A stretch of DNA of 64,000 nucleotides from Laspinema olomoucense D3b (GCF_025370785.1 NZ_JAMXFA010000019.1:1-64000), one strand, 5' to 3'; numbered from the stretch's first letter, positions 36,630 through 45,694 are shown. Notes: generated from the letters alone by a model not told the origin. Made by a program: numbers and translations.

Positions 36630-36825
36630 ATACCAAATCCGATTCTCAAAGACCTACTTTATTAGACCTCTTGCAAAAATCCGGATTGATCCCCCCAAAC
36701 CCCCCTTAATAAGGGGGGCTTAAGAGAATTTTGCAAGAAGTCTATTCTTTAGCCCGCGCAGGCGGGCTTTGTCTGTATAGCCCCACCCTTGAGGGTGCGG
36801 GTTTGTGCAATATGAGATTCCAAAT
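36630..36825. mobile_element. MITE-like family M copy 2, interrupted
   Basis: It begins ATACCAAATCCGATTCTCAAAGACCT at 36630 like copy 1 and contains the same core (AGGCGGGCTTTGTCTGTATAG, CCACCCTTGAGGGTGCGGGTTT) at 36760-36805. The right end, near 36815-36825, is degraded (GAGATTCCAAAT). It is longer than the other copies because a second palindromic element sits inside it at about 36662-36745. Confidence 0.65.
36662..36745. mobile_element. palindromic element nested inside family M copy 2
   Basis: TAGACCTCTTGCAAAA on the left and TTTTGCAAGAAGTCTA on the right are inverted ends of an approximately 84-base insertion. Its middle holds CCCCCCTTAATAAGGGGGG, like the element at 17304-17404. The flanks read TTTAT|TA...TA|TTCTTT, compatible with a TA target duplication. 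The element is absent from family M copies 1 and 3. Confidence 0.6.
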
Positions 36826-36841
36826 GAGATAAAATTTAAAA

Positions 36842-37414
36842 TTACTGCGGTCCACTGAGGGAGAAACCGGAGGGAACGCCATCAATGAGGTCTAATTCAA
36901 TATTGGGTCCGCGATCGAGAACTTCGATATCCCATTGACCACGACCGCCATTTTCAAAGACGATATAACGACCGTCGGGGCTAATTTTGGGATTGCGAAT
37001 CCACCCTTGATAGGGTTGGTAAAGGACTTGAGAACCTCGGGTGATGCGATCGTATAAAATCACTGAGGACCGGCCTTGATTGTTGGTGAGGTAGACGATA
37101 TAACGGGCGGTGTTGCTGATGCTGGGACTATCCGCGATCGCATTTTGCCGGTTCAACCCCGGTAAATCGGCAAACTGTCGATTTTGTAAGTCATACAGCA
37201 AGATATTTCGGCTGCCATTGCGATTGGAAACAAAGGCTAAAAAGCGCCCATTAGCACTCAAGGACGGCTGTTCGTCGGTATAGCGACTATTGATAGAAGT
37301 TGGCCCGATCGGGAGACTGGTGGGGTTGCACCCGACTAAAAAGCTGCCCAAACTTAACCCAAAAACTAGGGTTAGGCCGTGGCGGATGAGGTTTTTCGGA
37401 GCGAATCTGTTCAC
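36842..37414 (-). CDS. TolB-like PD40 beta-propeller lipoprotein (paralog 2)
   Basis: A predicted lipoprotein of about 190 residues with lipobox FLVGC and three PD40-type repeats (FLAFVSNRNGSRNILLYDLQ, YIVYLTNNQGRSSVILYDRI, YIVFENGGRGQWDIEVLDRG). It shares order and motifs with the 36070-36600 protein, so the two are tandem paralogs separated by the nested repeat. The start is uncertain: a GTG at 37414 gives a normal n-region (MNRFAPKNLIRHG), whereas a GTG at 37468 would add 18 residues. Neither has a convincing ribosome-binding site. TolB proper acts in the periplasm with Pal; a similar role here is only inference. Confidence 0.75.
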   Translation of the reverse strand: MNRFAPKNLIRHGLTLVFGLSLGSFLVGCNPTSLPIGPTSINSRYTDEQPSLSANGRFLAFVSNRNGSRNILLYDLQNRQFADLPGLNRQNAIADSPSISNTARYIVYLTNNQGRSSVILYDRITRGSQVLYQPYQGWIRNPKISPDGRYIVFENGGRGQWDIEVLDRGPNIELDLIDGVPSGFSLSGPQ

Positions 37415-37549
37415 CTTGGTTTTTCCCAGTTGAGGACAGGGACGCCACAATTTGGGGGGGAATGGCACCGACGGAATTAATTAACATCAATTAACAAAGG
37501 GGCGATCGCCATCAATTGCCCCTGATCGCCCGTTTCTGTCCCCGGTTGT

Positions 37550-38353
37550 TTAATAATCGAAATTCCCCGAATTATCTTGCTCGCGATCGTCATCTTCTAA
37601 GGGGTCGATCGGCTGATAATCTACATAATCACTGGGTGCTGGTTCTTCTGATGGAGCCGGTCTGCGGGTCCGTTCCTCTGGGGGAGCCGTCCGCGAGGGG
37701 CGTGCACCTGGGGGTTTTCTACTCCCCGAACTTCCCGCACTTGATGGGGGACGTCGAGAGGTGCGTTCCTCCGTGGTATCCACCGATGCTTCCCATTCCG
37801 GATAGGAAGGACCTGTGGGGGGGCGTTCCGTTGAGCTGGGACGACGCGCACGGGTACTGGGATTGGCGCGATCGGCAGGGGACCGGCGACTGGGTGGACG
37901 TCTGGGGGCCTCATCCGCATAATAGGAATTGCGAGCCGCTCTTGGGTCCTGAGTGCCTTTGATTCGGCGTCGGGTGGGATTTTCCTCGTAAGATTCGATT
38001 TCGTCGAGTTCCGCATCCACTCGGTAGACACTACTCACGGGACGCTCATCATCTACAATGCGCCCAGATTGCCGCTTCGCCTGGTTGGTGGTGACACCAC
38101 GCAACCGAATATTGTCAAAGGCAAAGTAGATTGCCGACCCTCCCAGCAGAATCTGACCAAACTGCATAATCGGGTCAAAGCGCCATCCGTAAAAGAACAG
38201 AATGCCGCCACAAAGTAACCCCACTGCTGCAAAAAATAGATCAGTATCTCGCGATAGTTCCGGACGCCATGAGCGGACGGCATAGAGTCCGGCCCCACCG
38301 ATGGCGATCGCGATTCCGACGATACTCGCTAAGTTGAGACTAAAATTTACCAT
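37550..38353 (-). CDS. ycf66: Ycf66 family protein
   Basis: A 267-residue membrane protein of the Ycf66 family found in cyanobacteria and some plastids. The N-terminal 90 residues hold two or three hydrophobic segments (IVGIAIAIGGAGLYAV, LFFAAVGLLCGGILFFYGW, IMQFGQILLGGSAIYFAF), followed by the conserved DNIRLRG line. The C-terminal 150 residues are a low-complexity Arg/Pro/Ser/Glu-rich tail. Function is unknown. It lies downstream of psbX on the same strand, a common cyanobacterial arrangement. The tail produces a long open frame on the opposite strand, which I regard as spurious. Confidence 0.9.
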   Translation of the reverse strand: MVNFSLNLASIVGIAIAIGGAGLYAVRSWRPELSRDTDLFFAAVGLLCGGILFFYGWRFDPIMQFGQILLGGSAIYFAFDNIRLRGVTTNQAKRQSGRIVDDERPVSSVYRVDAELDEIESYEENPTRRRIKGTQDPRAARNSYYADEAPRRPPSRRSPADRANPSTRARRPSSTERPPTGPSYPEWEASVDTTEERTSRRPPSSAGSSGSRKPPGARPSRTAPPEERTRRPAPSEEPAPSDYVDYQPIDPLEDDDREQDNSGNFDY

Positions 38354-38569
38354 CTGCTCTCTCCTTCATCTTTTTTATGTTAGCGAGTATCCCGCTAAAT
38401 CTCCACCTGCTCCTGATTCGCTTGGATTGTGATGAGCATAAGTTGGGCTTTTCTCTGGGACCCTGGCCCTTCCGGGTAAGCGAAGAAACCTCAGCGTAGA
38501 GAGATCGCCTAACCTTTATAGATGGAGTGGCGATCGCTGTGAGCTGAGGTTTCCATCGAGCTCACCTGT

Positions 38570-38689
38570 TTAGAACCGTTGCACTTTATCTTTCTGGCTG
38601 ATGAAGATCAGGGCAGCAGTGGCGGGGATCACGATCAGGACTGCACCCCAGAAGAGGCTCCAAAAAAGGTTGGCGAGTGATGGCGTCAT
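38570..38689 (-). CDS. psbX: photosystem II reaction centre protein PsbX
   Basis: A 39-residue single-span thylakoid protein, found by translating the gap upstream of ycf66: MTPSLANLFWSLFWGAV..., then IPATAALIFISQKDKVQRF. The N-terminal MTPSLANF/LxWSL and the C-terminal SQKDK are diagnostic of PsbX, which sits near cytochrome b559 and the QB pocket. The ATG at 38689 has AAGGAG five bases upstream. The psbX-ycf66 order (216-base gap) is conserved in cyanobacteria. The gene is too short for ordinary ORF filters. Confidence 0.95.
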   Translation of the reverse strand: MTPSLANLFWSLFWGAVLIVIPATAALIFISQKDKVQRF

Positions 38690-38888
38690 AGGATCTCCTT
38701 AAACAAGATTTACATTTCTATCATTTTATTAAACCGTTACCGCGTTGAGAAGTCCAGTTTATTGAAATTCCCAAACTCTATGACTTAGGGGTTCAGGGGT
38801 AGAACCAACAGCAAGGGGCTACACCAGGGGGCAGGGATTGAAATACAATGGAGTTAACAAGGTTGTAACAAAACTTAAATTTTTACTC

Positions 38889-39176
38889 ATGATGACATCG
38901 GTAGCGATCGCCAGTTGGATCATTGGCCCCCTCTTAGTCATAATGACCTTATGCTTCATTTTCCGGATTATCCTAACCTGGTATCCTCAAATCGAACTCA
39001 CTAAATTTCCCTGGATCCTGATTGCCCTCCCCACCGAACCCTTCTTAGCCCCCACCCGCAAAATCATCCCCCCCCTAGGCGGTGTAGACATTACCCCCAT
39101 TATCTGGGTCGGCATCATCAGTCTCCTGCGAGAAATCCTGCTGGGTCAGCAAGGGTTGTTGAGGATGATGATGTAG
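38889..39176 (+). CDS. YggT family membrane protein (Ycf19-like)
   Basis: A YggT family protein of about 95 residues with two hydrophobic segments (IIGPLLVIMTLCFIFRIILTW and PIIWVGIISLLREILL) and the conserved WYPQ and PTEPFLAPTRKIIPPLGGVDITPI lines. Relatives are Ycf19 of plastids and proteins linked to thylakoid or nucleoid organisation. Family members begin around MTSVA, so one of the two adjacent ATGs at 38889/38892 is preferred over a TTG at 38838. There is no clear ribosome-binding site at either. A heptamer array follows immediately. Confidence 0.85.
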   Translation: MMTSVAIASWIIGPLLVIMTLCFIFRIILTWYPQIELTKFPWILIALPTEPFLAPTRKIIPPLGGVDITPIIWVGIISLLREILLGQQGLLRMMM

Positions 39177-39420
39177 GTCATTGGTCATTGGTCATTTGTC
39201 ATTGGTCATTGGTCATTTGTTATTGGTCATTGGTCTTATGTTGATGAGGGAGATTTTCGTAGTAACGACTTCAGTCGTTCTCTTCAATTGTTCGTAGTAA
39301 CGACTTCAGTCGTTACCGCGTGACTTGGCGTCAGCCAAGTCACGCTCAACTTCCCCAACTCCCCATCCACCAAGGACAAATGACAAATGACAAATGACCA
39401 ATGACCAACGACCAATAACC
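39176..39420. repeat. inverted TTGGTCA heptamer arrays flanking hairpins
   Basis: TTGGTCA/TTTGTCA heptamers run from 39176 to 39235 directly after yggT. At 39373-39420 the complementary TGACCAA/TGACAAA heptamers run up to the accC stop codon. Between them lie two TAACGACTTCAGTCGTTA palindromes (39262-39278 and 39299-39315) and a perfect 12-bp hairpin GCGTGACTTGGC/GCCAAGTCACGC (39318-39345). The two arrays could pair over about 45 bases. The genes on either side are convergent, so the structure may act as a bidirectional transcript end. Confidence 0.75.
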
Positions 39421-40770
39421 TCACCCCTTCGACATCATCTGTTCCACAAAATTGGTATAAACATCCCCTTTAATAAAATCGGGATGTTCCAAAATCTTCT
39501 GATGAAAGGGAATCGTAGTGGGGACCCCGGTGATGGCGCATTCACGGAGGGCGCGTCTCATGCGTTTGAGGGCCGAAGGGCGATCGCAACCCCAGACAAT
39601 CAACTTGCCAATGAGGGAATCATAATAGGCGGGAATATCGTAATCGGTGTAAACATGGGAATCCATCCGCACACCGGGACCGCCTGGGGGTAAAAATCCG
39701 TTAATCCGTCCGGGACAGGGGCGAAAATTGCGATCGGGGTCTTCCGCATTAATCCGACATTCGATCGCATGACCCCGTAACTGCACTTGGTCCTGACTCA
39801 GCCGCAGTTTTTCCCCTTGAGCAATCCGAATCTGTTCTGCAATCAAATCCAACCCCGTAATCATCTCCGTCACTGGGTGTTCCACCTGGATCCGAGTATT
39901 CATTTCCATAAAATAGAAGTGACCCGTGTGATCCAGCAGAAACTCAATCGTTCCAGCACCCGTATAATTAATCGACTTCGCCGCCTTCACCGCTGCCTTG
40001 CCCATTTTTTGGCGCAAGCTAGGCGTTAGAGCCGGACTGGGAGCTTCTTCCAGCAGTTTTTGGTGACGGCGCTGAATCGAGCATTCCCGTTCTCCCAAAT
40101 GGATCACATTACCATGAGCATCCGCCAGGATTTGGAACTCGATATGGCGAGGGCGTTCGATAAATTTTTCTAAATAGACCCCGGGATTCCCAAATGCCGC
40201 TTCGGCTTCCCCTTGCGCTGCTGCAAACAGTTTCCCCAGTTCACCGTCTTCCCGGACTAGCCGCATTCCTCGTCCGCCACCCCCAGCGGTTGCCTTAATC
40301 ATCACCGGATAGCCGATTTTCTGGGCAATTTCCCGGGCATCTTTTTCCGTGGTAATTAACCCATCGCTTCCCGGAACCGTCGGCACTCCAGCCTTTTGCA
40401 TGGTTTCCTTCGCCGTAGACTTATCCCCCATTGCGCGCATCGCCTCGGGAGTCGGTCCGATAAAACTAATCTGATGATCCGCGCAGATTTCGGCAAACCG
40501 AGCATTTTCCGAGAGGAAGCCATAACCCGGGTGAATTGCCGTGGCGTTCATGGTTAAAGCAGCAGAGATGATATTGGGAATATTCAGATAGCTTTTGGCA
40601 CTGGGAGGTTCGCCAATACAAACCGCTTCATCTGCCAGTTGGACATGGAGAGCATGACGGTCTATGGTGGAGTGTACCGCAACCGTGGCAATCCCCATCT
40701 CTTCACAGGTCCGGAGAATCCGAAGGGCGATTTCGCCGCGATTGGCAATGAGAACTTTGGAGAATTGCAT
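39421..40770 (-). CDS. accC: acetyl-CoA carboxylase, biotin carboxylase subunit
   Basis: A 449-residue biotin carboxylase, which carboxylates biotin on AccB with ATP and bicarbonate in the first step of fatty acid synthesis. The start [18 protein letters not shown], the glycine loop [28 protein letters not shown] and the Biotin_carb_C region ([14 protein letters not shown]) are all intact. The ATG at 40770 is preferred to an upstream frame start at 40788 because it matches family starts. The gene stands alone, away from accB, as is usual in cyanobacteria. Confidence 0.97.
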   Translation of the reverse strand: MQFSKVLIANRGEIALRILRTCEEMGIATVAVHSTIDRHALHVQLADEAVCIGEPPSAKSYLNIPNIISAALTMNATAIHPGYGFLSENARFAEICADHQISFIGPTPEAMRAMGDKSTAKETMQKAGVPTVPGSDGLITTEKDAREIAQKIGYPVMIKATAGGGGRGMRLVREDGELGKLFAAAQGEAEAAFGNPGVYLEKFIERPRHIEFQILADAHGNVIHLGERECSIQRRHQKLLEEAPSPALTPSLRQKMGKAAVKAAKSINYTGAGTIEFLLDHTGHFYFMEMNTRIQVEHPVTEMITGLDLIAEQIRIAQGEKLRLSQDQVQLRGHAIECRINAEDPDRNFRPCPGRINGFLPPGGPGVRMDSHVYTDYDIPAYYDSLIGKLIVWGCDRPSALKRMRRALRECAITGVPTTIPFHQKILEHPDFIKGDVYTNFVEQMMSKG

Positions 40771-40968
40771 GGGCCTGCGGTTGCTCAACTCGTAAAAATC
40801 AATAAGGGATGACCGAATCCTGTGGGTGTCCCGGATTCAGCCGCATAAATATGCCAACTCCAAATCCTATCATGTATCGGATAATACGAGTTTGCCTGGA
40901 AAGAATCAAGAGCCTGAAACCCTTGACCGTGGGGCAACTCAGATAATTTTGAAAAAAATATTTCAAAA

Positions 40969-40996
40969 TTGTGAAAATTTTTGAGAAAAGTATGGT
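40969..40996 (+). promoter_or_regulatory. putative tRNA-Leu promoter
   Basis: TTGTGA (40969-40974) and TATGGT (40991-40996) are 16 bases apart in an AT-rich stretch, which would place the start about 32 bases before the tRNA. The match is moderate. Confidence 0.4.
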
Positions 40997-41034
40997 AAGT
41001 TAATCTACAGATGAGCTAAGATAGTTCATTGCGT

Positions 41035-41115
41035 GCGGATGTGGCGGAATTGGTATACGCGCACGTTTGAGGGGCGTGTGGCTTTGCCTTGCGAGTTCGA
41101 GTCTCGCCATCCGCA
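41035..41115 (+). tRNA. tRNA-Leu (anticodon GAG)
   Basis: An 81-base class II tRNA. The acceptor stem GCGGATG (41035-41041) pairs with CATCCGC (41108-41114), with discriminator A. The anticodon loop TTGAGGG, closed by CACGT/GCGTG, contains anticodon GAG, which reads CUC and CUU leucine codons. A short variable arm and a T arm with GTTCGAGTC are present. CCA is not encoded. A strong terminator follows. Confidence 0.95.
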
Positions 41116-41124
41116 TTAAATTGG

Positions 41125-41160
41125 AAAAGGGGTTACAGCATTCATGTTGTAACCCCTTTT
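41125..41160 (+). terminator. intrinsic terminator after tRNA-Leu
   Basis: AAAAGGGGTTACA (41125-41137) pairs perfectly with TGTAACCCCTTTT (41148-41160), loop of ten bases, and the 3' arm ends in the T-run. Confidence 0.85.
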
Positions 41161-41170
41161 GCTTTATGAC

Positions 41171-41243
41171 CGAAAACCACAGCAAGTCACTACGAACAAA
41201 AAAAGGTGTTTCGCGTTTTGGAGTAATGACTTGCTGTGGTTTC
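41171..41243. repeat. GAAACCACAGCAAGTCA inverted repeat
   Basis: GAAAACCACAGCAAGTCA (from 41171) and TGACTTGCTGTGGTTTC (ending 41243) are inverted copies about 38 bases apart, between tRNA-Leu and convergent dnaN. The GACTTGCTGT core ties it to the TAACGACTTGC family. Confidence 0.65.
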
Positions 41244-41306
41244 TGTTCTTAATCCTAGCAATTCACCTGAGAGAACAAGTCAACCTAATCGCGCCCTAAA
41301 AATAAA

Positions 41307-42494
41307 TTACCCCCGCATCTGAACTGGCATGATTAAATGGGTCATTTTTACGCCGGTTAGGGGGGATAAGACTACGGGGGATGTGGCTGAATTGAGCTTG
41401 ATGATAATCTCGGTGGCGCTGATATTTTTCAAGGATTCCATTGCATATTTGACGTTAAATGCAATGTCTAAACTTTCCCCAGTAATTTGAGCGGACATGG
41501 ATTCTCGTCCGCTGCCGACATCGGCAGCTTCGACAGAAAGAGAAAGCATTTGTTTTTCTTGGTCGATGGAGAATTTGACGATATTATTTTTGCGATCGGC
41601 TAAGACTCCAATGCGTTCTAATGCGCTTAAAAGTTGGCGACGTTCTACGGTGACTTGGCGTTCAAAGGACCGGGGAACTAATTGACTATAGGCGGGATAT
41701 TGACCTTCTAGGGTGCGACTGGTGAGGCGAAATCCTCCCAGTTCTAAGACGATTTGTCCGGGGTCAAAGTTGAGGGAAATGGGTTCATGTCCTTCATGCA
41801 TTCCCACGATGCGATCGAGTTCTCTTAAGGCACGCGCTGGGACGGTGACTTCTAGTTCCTCGGCATCTTCATCGGGTTCTGCTTCGTCGTCGCTGTCTTC
41901 TGTTTCGTTGATGGTTTCCACGATCGCCAAGCGATGTCCATCGGTGGCAGCAAATTCTAAGCTATCGGCATGGACGATTAAATGAACGCCGGTTAACACT
42001 TGTTTAGTTTCATCGCCAGAGGTGGCGAATAGGGTCCCGTGCAATCCTTGCATCAGGGCCTCCGCAGGCAGTTGCACGGTTTGTCCTTCGGAAATTGTCG
42101 GTAGTGCAGGAAATTCTTCGGCACTCATTCCTCGGACTTCGTAACGTCCCGAGGTGGAGGTGATGGTGGCTAAAATTCCTGCTTCAGTAGCGCTATCTTC
42201 CCCGGTGGAGGGTCTTTCATCATCAAGGGTGACTTCTCCCTCCGGCAGACGAGAGATGATGTCGTTAAAGAGTTTGGCGGGGAGGGTGAGGGTCCCGCTA
42301 GTTTCGACTTTGGCGGCAAAACTGGTTTTGATCCCCAGGGATAAATCAAAGGCGGTTAAGCTGACTTGCTGCTGTTCCTCATCGGCACTAAGTAGCACGT
42401 TGGCGAGTACCGGATGAGTCGGACGAGAGGGGACTGCACGACTGATCAGGGATAGGTTGGTGGCGAGTTCGTTTTGAGCGCAAATAAATTTCAT
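41307..42494 (-). CDS. dnaN: DNA polymerase III beta subunit (sliding clamp)
   Basis: A 395-residue sliding clamp. It begins MKFICAQNELATNLSLISRAVPSRPTHPVLANVLL and contains three clamp domains, with the GRYEVRGMSAEEFPALP and TDGHRLAI lines and the C-terminal LIMPVQMRG typical of cyanobacterial DnaN. An acidic insertion (EDSDDEAEPDEDAEE, near residues 195-210) lies in the middle domain and is variable among cyanobacteria. It lies downstream of dnaA on the same strand, across a 326-base gap that holds probable DnaA boxes. Confidence 0.97.
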   Translation of the reverse strand: MKFICAQNELATNLSLISRAVPSRPTHPVLANVLLSADEEQQQVSLTAFDLSLGIKTSFAAKVETSGTLTLPAKLFNDIISRLPEGEVTLDDERPSTGEDSATEAGILATITSTSGRYEVRGMSAEEFPALPTISEGQTVQLPAEALMQGLHGTLFATSGDETKQVLTGVHLIVHADSLEFAATDGHRLAIVETINETEDSDDEAEPDEDAEELEVTVPARALRELDRIVGMHEGHEPISLNFDPGQIVLELGGFRLTSRTLEGQYPAYSQLVPRSFERQVTVERRQLLSALERIGVLADRKNNIVKFSIDQEKQMLSLSVEAADVGSGRESMSAQITGESLDIAFNVKYAMESLKNISATEIIIKLNSATSPVVLSPLTGVKMTHLIMPVQMRG

Positions 42495-42632
42495 GAGTCT
42501 TCAGAGGTGCCTTGTTTGGAGTCAGTGGGCGATCGGTGCAATTTTGGCCCGATCGCCCATCGTACCACTGCTTGCTTCTTTCCTCTATCCAGTGGCGAAG
42601 GTGCGATCGCCTTTTTTCTCCTCCTCTCCCCC

Positions 42633-42748
42633 TGTGGAAAACTTGTGGAAAACTTTATGGATTTTTCCACAAAGTATTTTTACTTAATCTTTAATTTTCT
42701 TTGAGGAGCCAGAGTTTTTTCCCCGGGTTTTCCCCAGTGTTTTCCACA
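42633..42748. other. oriC: probable chromosomal replication origin (DnaA-box cluster)
   Basis: Four exact copies of TTTTCCACA, the box reported for cyanobacterial DnaA, lie within 116 bases: reverse orientation at 42633-42641 and 42644-42652, forward at 42663-42671 and 42740-42748. Between them, 42656-42706 is very AT-rich and could be the unwinding element. The cluster sits in the dnaA-dnaN intergenic region (42495-42820), a usual origin position. No other gene is visible in the gap. Confidence 0.7.
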
Positions 42749-42820
42749 ATTTAAAGCAATTTTCCCCAGGCGATCGCCCCCTGGGAAGGAAGGGAATGGG
42801 GAGGGAACCCTTACCAATGC

Positions 42821-44197
42821 TTACTCTGGGGATTTACTCGCAAAGTGAATGCGATCGCTCAACTGCCGCAGTAAATTCCGCATTTCCACATCATTATCCT
42901 TGAGTGCTGCAATTTTTTCACAACTGTACAACACCGTGGTGTGGTCTTTTCCTCCAAACTCTTCCCCTATCTTCGGTAAACTCAAATCCGTATGCTGACG
43001 GATCAGATACATGGCAATCTGACGCGCTTGGCTAATTTCTCGCCGTCGCGAATTCCCCTTCAAATCCTCTAGGGAAATTCCCAATATCTCTACTACCGCC
43101 GCAATCACCGATTCTACTGTGGCCTTGACTGGCTCGGTTTGGGGATTTAAAATTGGTGCAATATTTTCCACCGTCATCGGCAATCCGGAAATAGACAAAT
43201 AAGCCACAACCCGAATTAATGCTCCTTCTAATTCTCGAATATTTGAGGTAAAATGAGAGGCAATATATTCAATCACATCCCGAGGCAAGCGCATCTTTTC
43301 ATATTCGGCTTTCTTTTGCAAAATGGCCATGCGTGTTTCCAAGTCCGGGGTTTGAATATCGGCAATTAATCCCATTGAAAAGCGCGAACATAAGCGCTCT
43401 TGCAGCCGGGGGATTTGGTTGGGTGGTCGGTCGGAGGCTAAGACTACTTGTTTCCCGGCTTCATGGAGGGTATTAAAAGTATAAAAAAATTCTTCTTGGG
43501 TGTATTCTTTGCCTTCAATAAATTGAATATCATCGACTAATAAAACATCTGCCGCTCGATAATGTTCCCGGAAACTCTGCATACTATCCTTGCGAATGGC
43601 GGCAATTAAATCGTTAGTAAATTGTTCGGTAGAAACATAAAATATCTTACAATCGGGAGAGATTTCTAAGCGATAATGACCGATCGCCTGCATCAGGTGA
43701 GTTTTTCCCAATCCGACACCGCCACAGAGAAACAACGGATTAAACTCCCTTCCAGGAGATTCCGCAACGGCGAGGGAGGCAGCATGAGCCATGCGGTTGT
43801 TTGCACCCACCACAAATCGGGAAAAGACATATTTGGAATTAAGTTCTGTAGGACGGTGCGCATGGGTGGGAGTGGGTTCGGGAATCTGGGTGACGACGGG
43901 AGAGGGCCACATATAGTCCTGGCGATCGCTCCCCTGGGTAGCTTCGCTGCCACTGGTGGTGATGTAAATATCTACCTGATGTCCTAGGATATCAGTAACG
44001 ACATCAGCAATGGTTTTAATGTAATACTTTTGTAACCAGTTGCGGGCAAAGGGATTGGGCGTGTCAATCACCAAGCAGTTATTTTCTAGCTGCACGGCAG
44101 TGGCGGTTTTGATCCAGGTTTCAAAGGTGGGACGGCTCAATTGCACTTGTAACCGTTCCAGTACCCGATCCCAAAGACTTTCGAGAGGAATCTCCAC
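42821..44197 (-). CDS. dnaA: chromosomal replication initiator DnaA
   Basis: A 458-residue initiator. Domain I is at the N-terminus ([20 protein letters not shown]), with a variable linker to about residue 120. The AAA+ domain has Walker [10 protein letters not shown] at about 159-167, Walker B LLVDDIQF and the [10 protein letters not shown] sensor region. Domain IV ends with the DNA-binding helix signature [15 protein letters not shown]. The GTG at 44197 is chosen because GAGG lies upstream and the family begins near this residue; another GTG at 44215 has no ribosome-binding site. It is read towards dnaN and diverges from htrA. Confidence 0.97.
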   Translation of the reverse strand: MEIPLESLWDRVLERLQVQLSRPTFETWIKTATAVQLENNCLVIDTPNPFARNWLQKYYIKTIADVVTDILGHQVDIYITTSGSEATQGSDRQDYMWPSPVVTQIPEPTPTHAHRPTELNSKYVFSRFVVGANNRMAHAASLAVAESPGREFNPLFLCGGVGLGKTHLMQAIGHYRLEISPDCKIFYVSTEQFTNDLIAAIRKDSMQSFREHYRAADVLLVDDIQFIEGKEYTQEEFFYTFNTLHEAGKQVVLASDRPPNQIPRLQERLCSRFSMGLIADIQTPDLETRMAILQKKAEYEKMRLPRDVIEYIASHFTSNIRELEGALIRVVAYLSISGLPMTVENIAPILNPQTEPVKATVESVIAAVVEILGISLEDLKGNSRRREISQARQIAMYLIRQHTDLSLPKIGEEFGGKDHTTVLYSCEKIAALKDNDVEMRNLLRQLSDRIHFASKSPE

Positions 44198-44358
44198 AAC
44201 TGACCTCGCAAGCACTAATCTTTGATGCTTTATGACTGTAGCAAAAAATTCTACCCGGAGGAGGCGATCGCCGGGTGATGCTGGTATCTAAGCTAACAAG
44301 CGGTTATCCAAGGGGGTGAGGTTCCCGAAGCACTCGCCCTTTGGATTGAGGAAGTGTT

Positions 44359-44396
44359 TATAATCAAAGGGGTTAAAGACTAATTTTTAAGTCTTT
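44359..44396 (+). promoter_or_regulatory. TATAAT box and 5' hairpin upstream of htrA
   Basis: A consensus -10 TATAAT lies at 44359-44364 without a good -35. Directly after the predicted start, AAAGACT (about 44374) and AGTCTTTTTTT (about 44389) form a small hairpin with a T-run. It could stabilise the mRNA 5' end, act as an attenuator, or end a short RNA. Confidence 0.4.
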
Positions 44397-44452
44397 TTTT
44401 ACAAACGCAAGATTGTTTAACGAGTTTTAGCAAGGACCAGAGGAAGGCAGCA

Positions 44453-45694
44453 ATGAAAAAGTCAGATGGGGATCATCAACGAGGTCATTTTTCCGGGATG
44501 CAGGTGCTACTTTACCTGTTGTTGGTGGTGGTAGGAGCCGGTGCGGCATTTATGGGCGATCGCTGGTTGCGCACCAATGGACCTTTATCCTTAAATTCGT
44601 TGGACCCCAGAACTCCCTCAGTGACGACTCCCGATGACACTCCCCTGCCTGGAGGAGTCTTATCGTTGCCGGTGAATTCTAATTTTATTGTTGAAGCAGT
44701 GGAAAAAGTGGGTCCGGCGGTGGTGCGAATTGATGCCGCACGAACCGTCACCCAGGATATTCCCGATGCCTTTCGGGACCCGTTCTTTCGGCGGTTTTTT
44801 GGACAGGGGCCGATGGAGCCACAACAACGAGTGGAACGGGGTACGGGGTCGGGATTTATTATCAGTGATGATGGTCAGATTTTGACCAATGCTCATGTGA
44901 TTAATGGTGCGGATAAGGTGAGTGTGGTCCTCAAGGATGGGCGAAGTTTTGAGGGGACGGTATTGGGAGAGGACCCGATTTCTGATGTGGCGGTGGTGAA
45001 GATTGAGGCGACGAATCTACCCAAGGCGACCCTGGGGAATTCACAACAACTGCAACCGGGGGAATGGGCGATCGCGATCGGGAATCCCCTGGGGTTAGAT
45101 AATAGTGTGACGGCAGGGATTGTCAGCGCCACGGGGCGATCGAGCCGTGATGTGGGAGTTCCCGATAAGCGGGTGGGGTTTATCCAAACCGATGCAGCAA
45201 TCAATCCCGGTAACTCTGGGGGTCCGTTGCTGAATGCCCGAGGGGAAGTGATTGGCATGAATACGGCGATTATTAGTGGTGCACAAGGGTTGGGATTTGC
45301 CATTCCCATTCAAACCGCACAAGCGATCGCCCAACAATTAATTACCACCGGCAAAGTCCAACATCCCTTTTTAGGGATTGAAATGGTGACAATTACGCCG
45401 GAATTACAACAAGAGTTGAATACCGACCCCAATAGTCCGATGCGGTTATCGGTGGATAGTGGGGTATTAATTGTGCGAGTCTCTCCCAATTCGCCTGCGG
45501 AACGCGCCGGATTGCAGGAGGGAGATGTGATTCAGCGTATGGGAGATCAGGCGATCGCCCAGTCCGATATGGTCCAGCAAATTGTTCAAGGGTCGCAAGT
45601 CGGAAATTCCTTGGAATTACAAATTAACCGCGATGGGAAAATCCTGAATGTGACTGTACAACCCGGAGAAATGCCCGTTAATCCCAGTTTTTAA
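44453..45694 (+). CDS. HtrA/Deg-family serine protease
   Basis: A 413-residue trypsin-like protease with one PDZ domain. An N-terminal hydrophobic segment (VLLYLLLVVVGAGAAFMG, about residues 22-39) anchors or exports it. The catalytic triad is H148 (TNAHV), D178 (SDVAVVK) and S255 (GNSGGP). The PDZ domain covers about 310-405 (GVLIVRVSPNSPAERAGLQEGD). Cyanobacteria have three such enzymes, HtrA, HhoA and HhoB, which degrade damaged periplasmic or thylakoid-lumen proteins; I cannot decide which this is. It diverges from dnaA and is followed by a hairpin terminator. Confidence 0.94.
   Translation: MKKSDGDHQRGHFSGMQVLLYLLLVVVGAGAAFMGDRWLRTNGPLSLNSLDPRTPSVTTPDDTPLPGGVLSLPVNSNFIVEAVEKVGPAVVRIDAARTVTQDIPDAFRDPFFRRFFGQGPMEPQQRVERGTGSGFIISDDGQILTNAHVINGADKVSVVLKDGRSFEGTVLGEDPISDVAVVKIEATNLPKATLGNSQQLQPGEWAIAIGNPLGLDNSVTAGIVSATGRSSRDVGVPDKRVGFIQTDAAINPGNSGGPLLNARGEVIGMNTAIISGAQGLGFAIPIQTAQAIAQQLITTGKVQHPFLGIEMVTITPELQQELNTDPNSPMRLSVDSGVLIVRVSPNSPAERAGLQEGDVIQRMGDQAIAQSDMVQQIVQGSQVGNSLELQINRDGKILNVTVQPGEMPVNPSF

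Noticed and set aside
37516-37962. 148-codon rightward reading frame opposite the ycf66 tail
   Set aside because: It is antisense to the low-complexity Arg/Pro/Ser tail of Ycf66, shows no family features, and the GC-rich tail alone explains the open frame.
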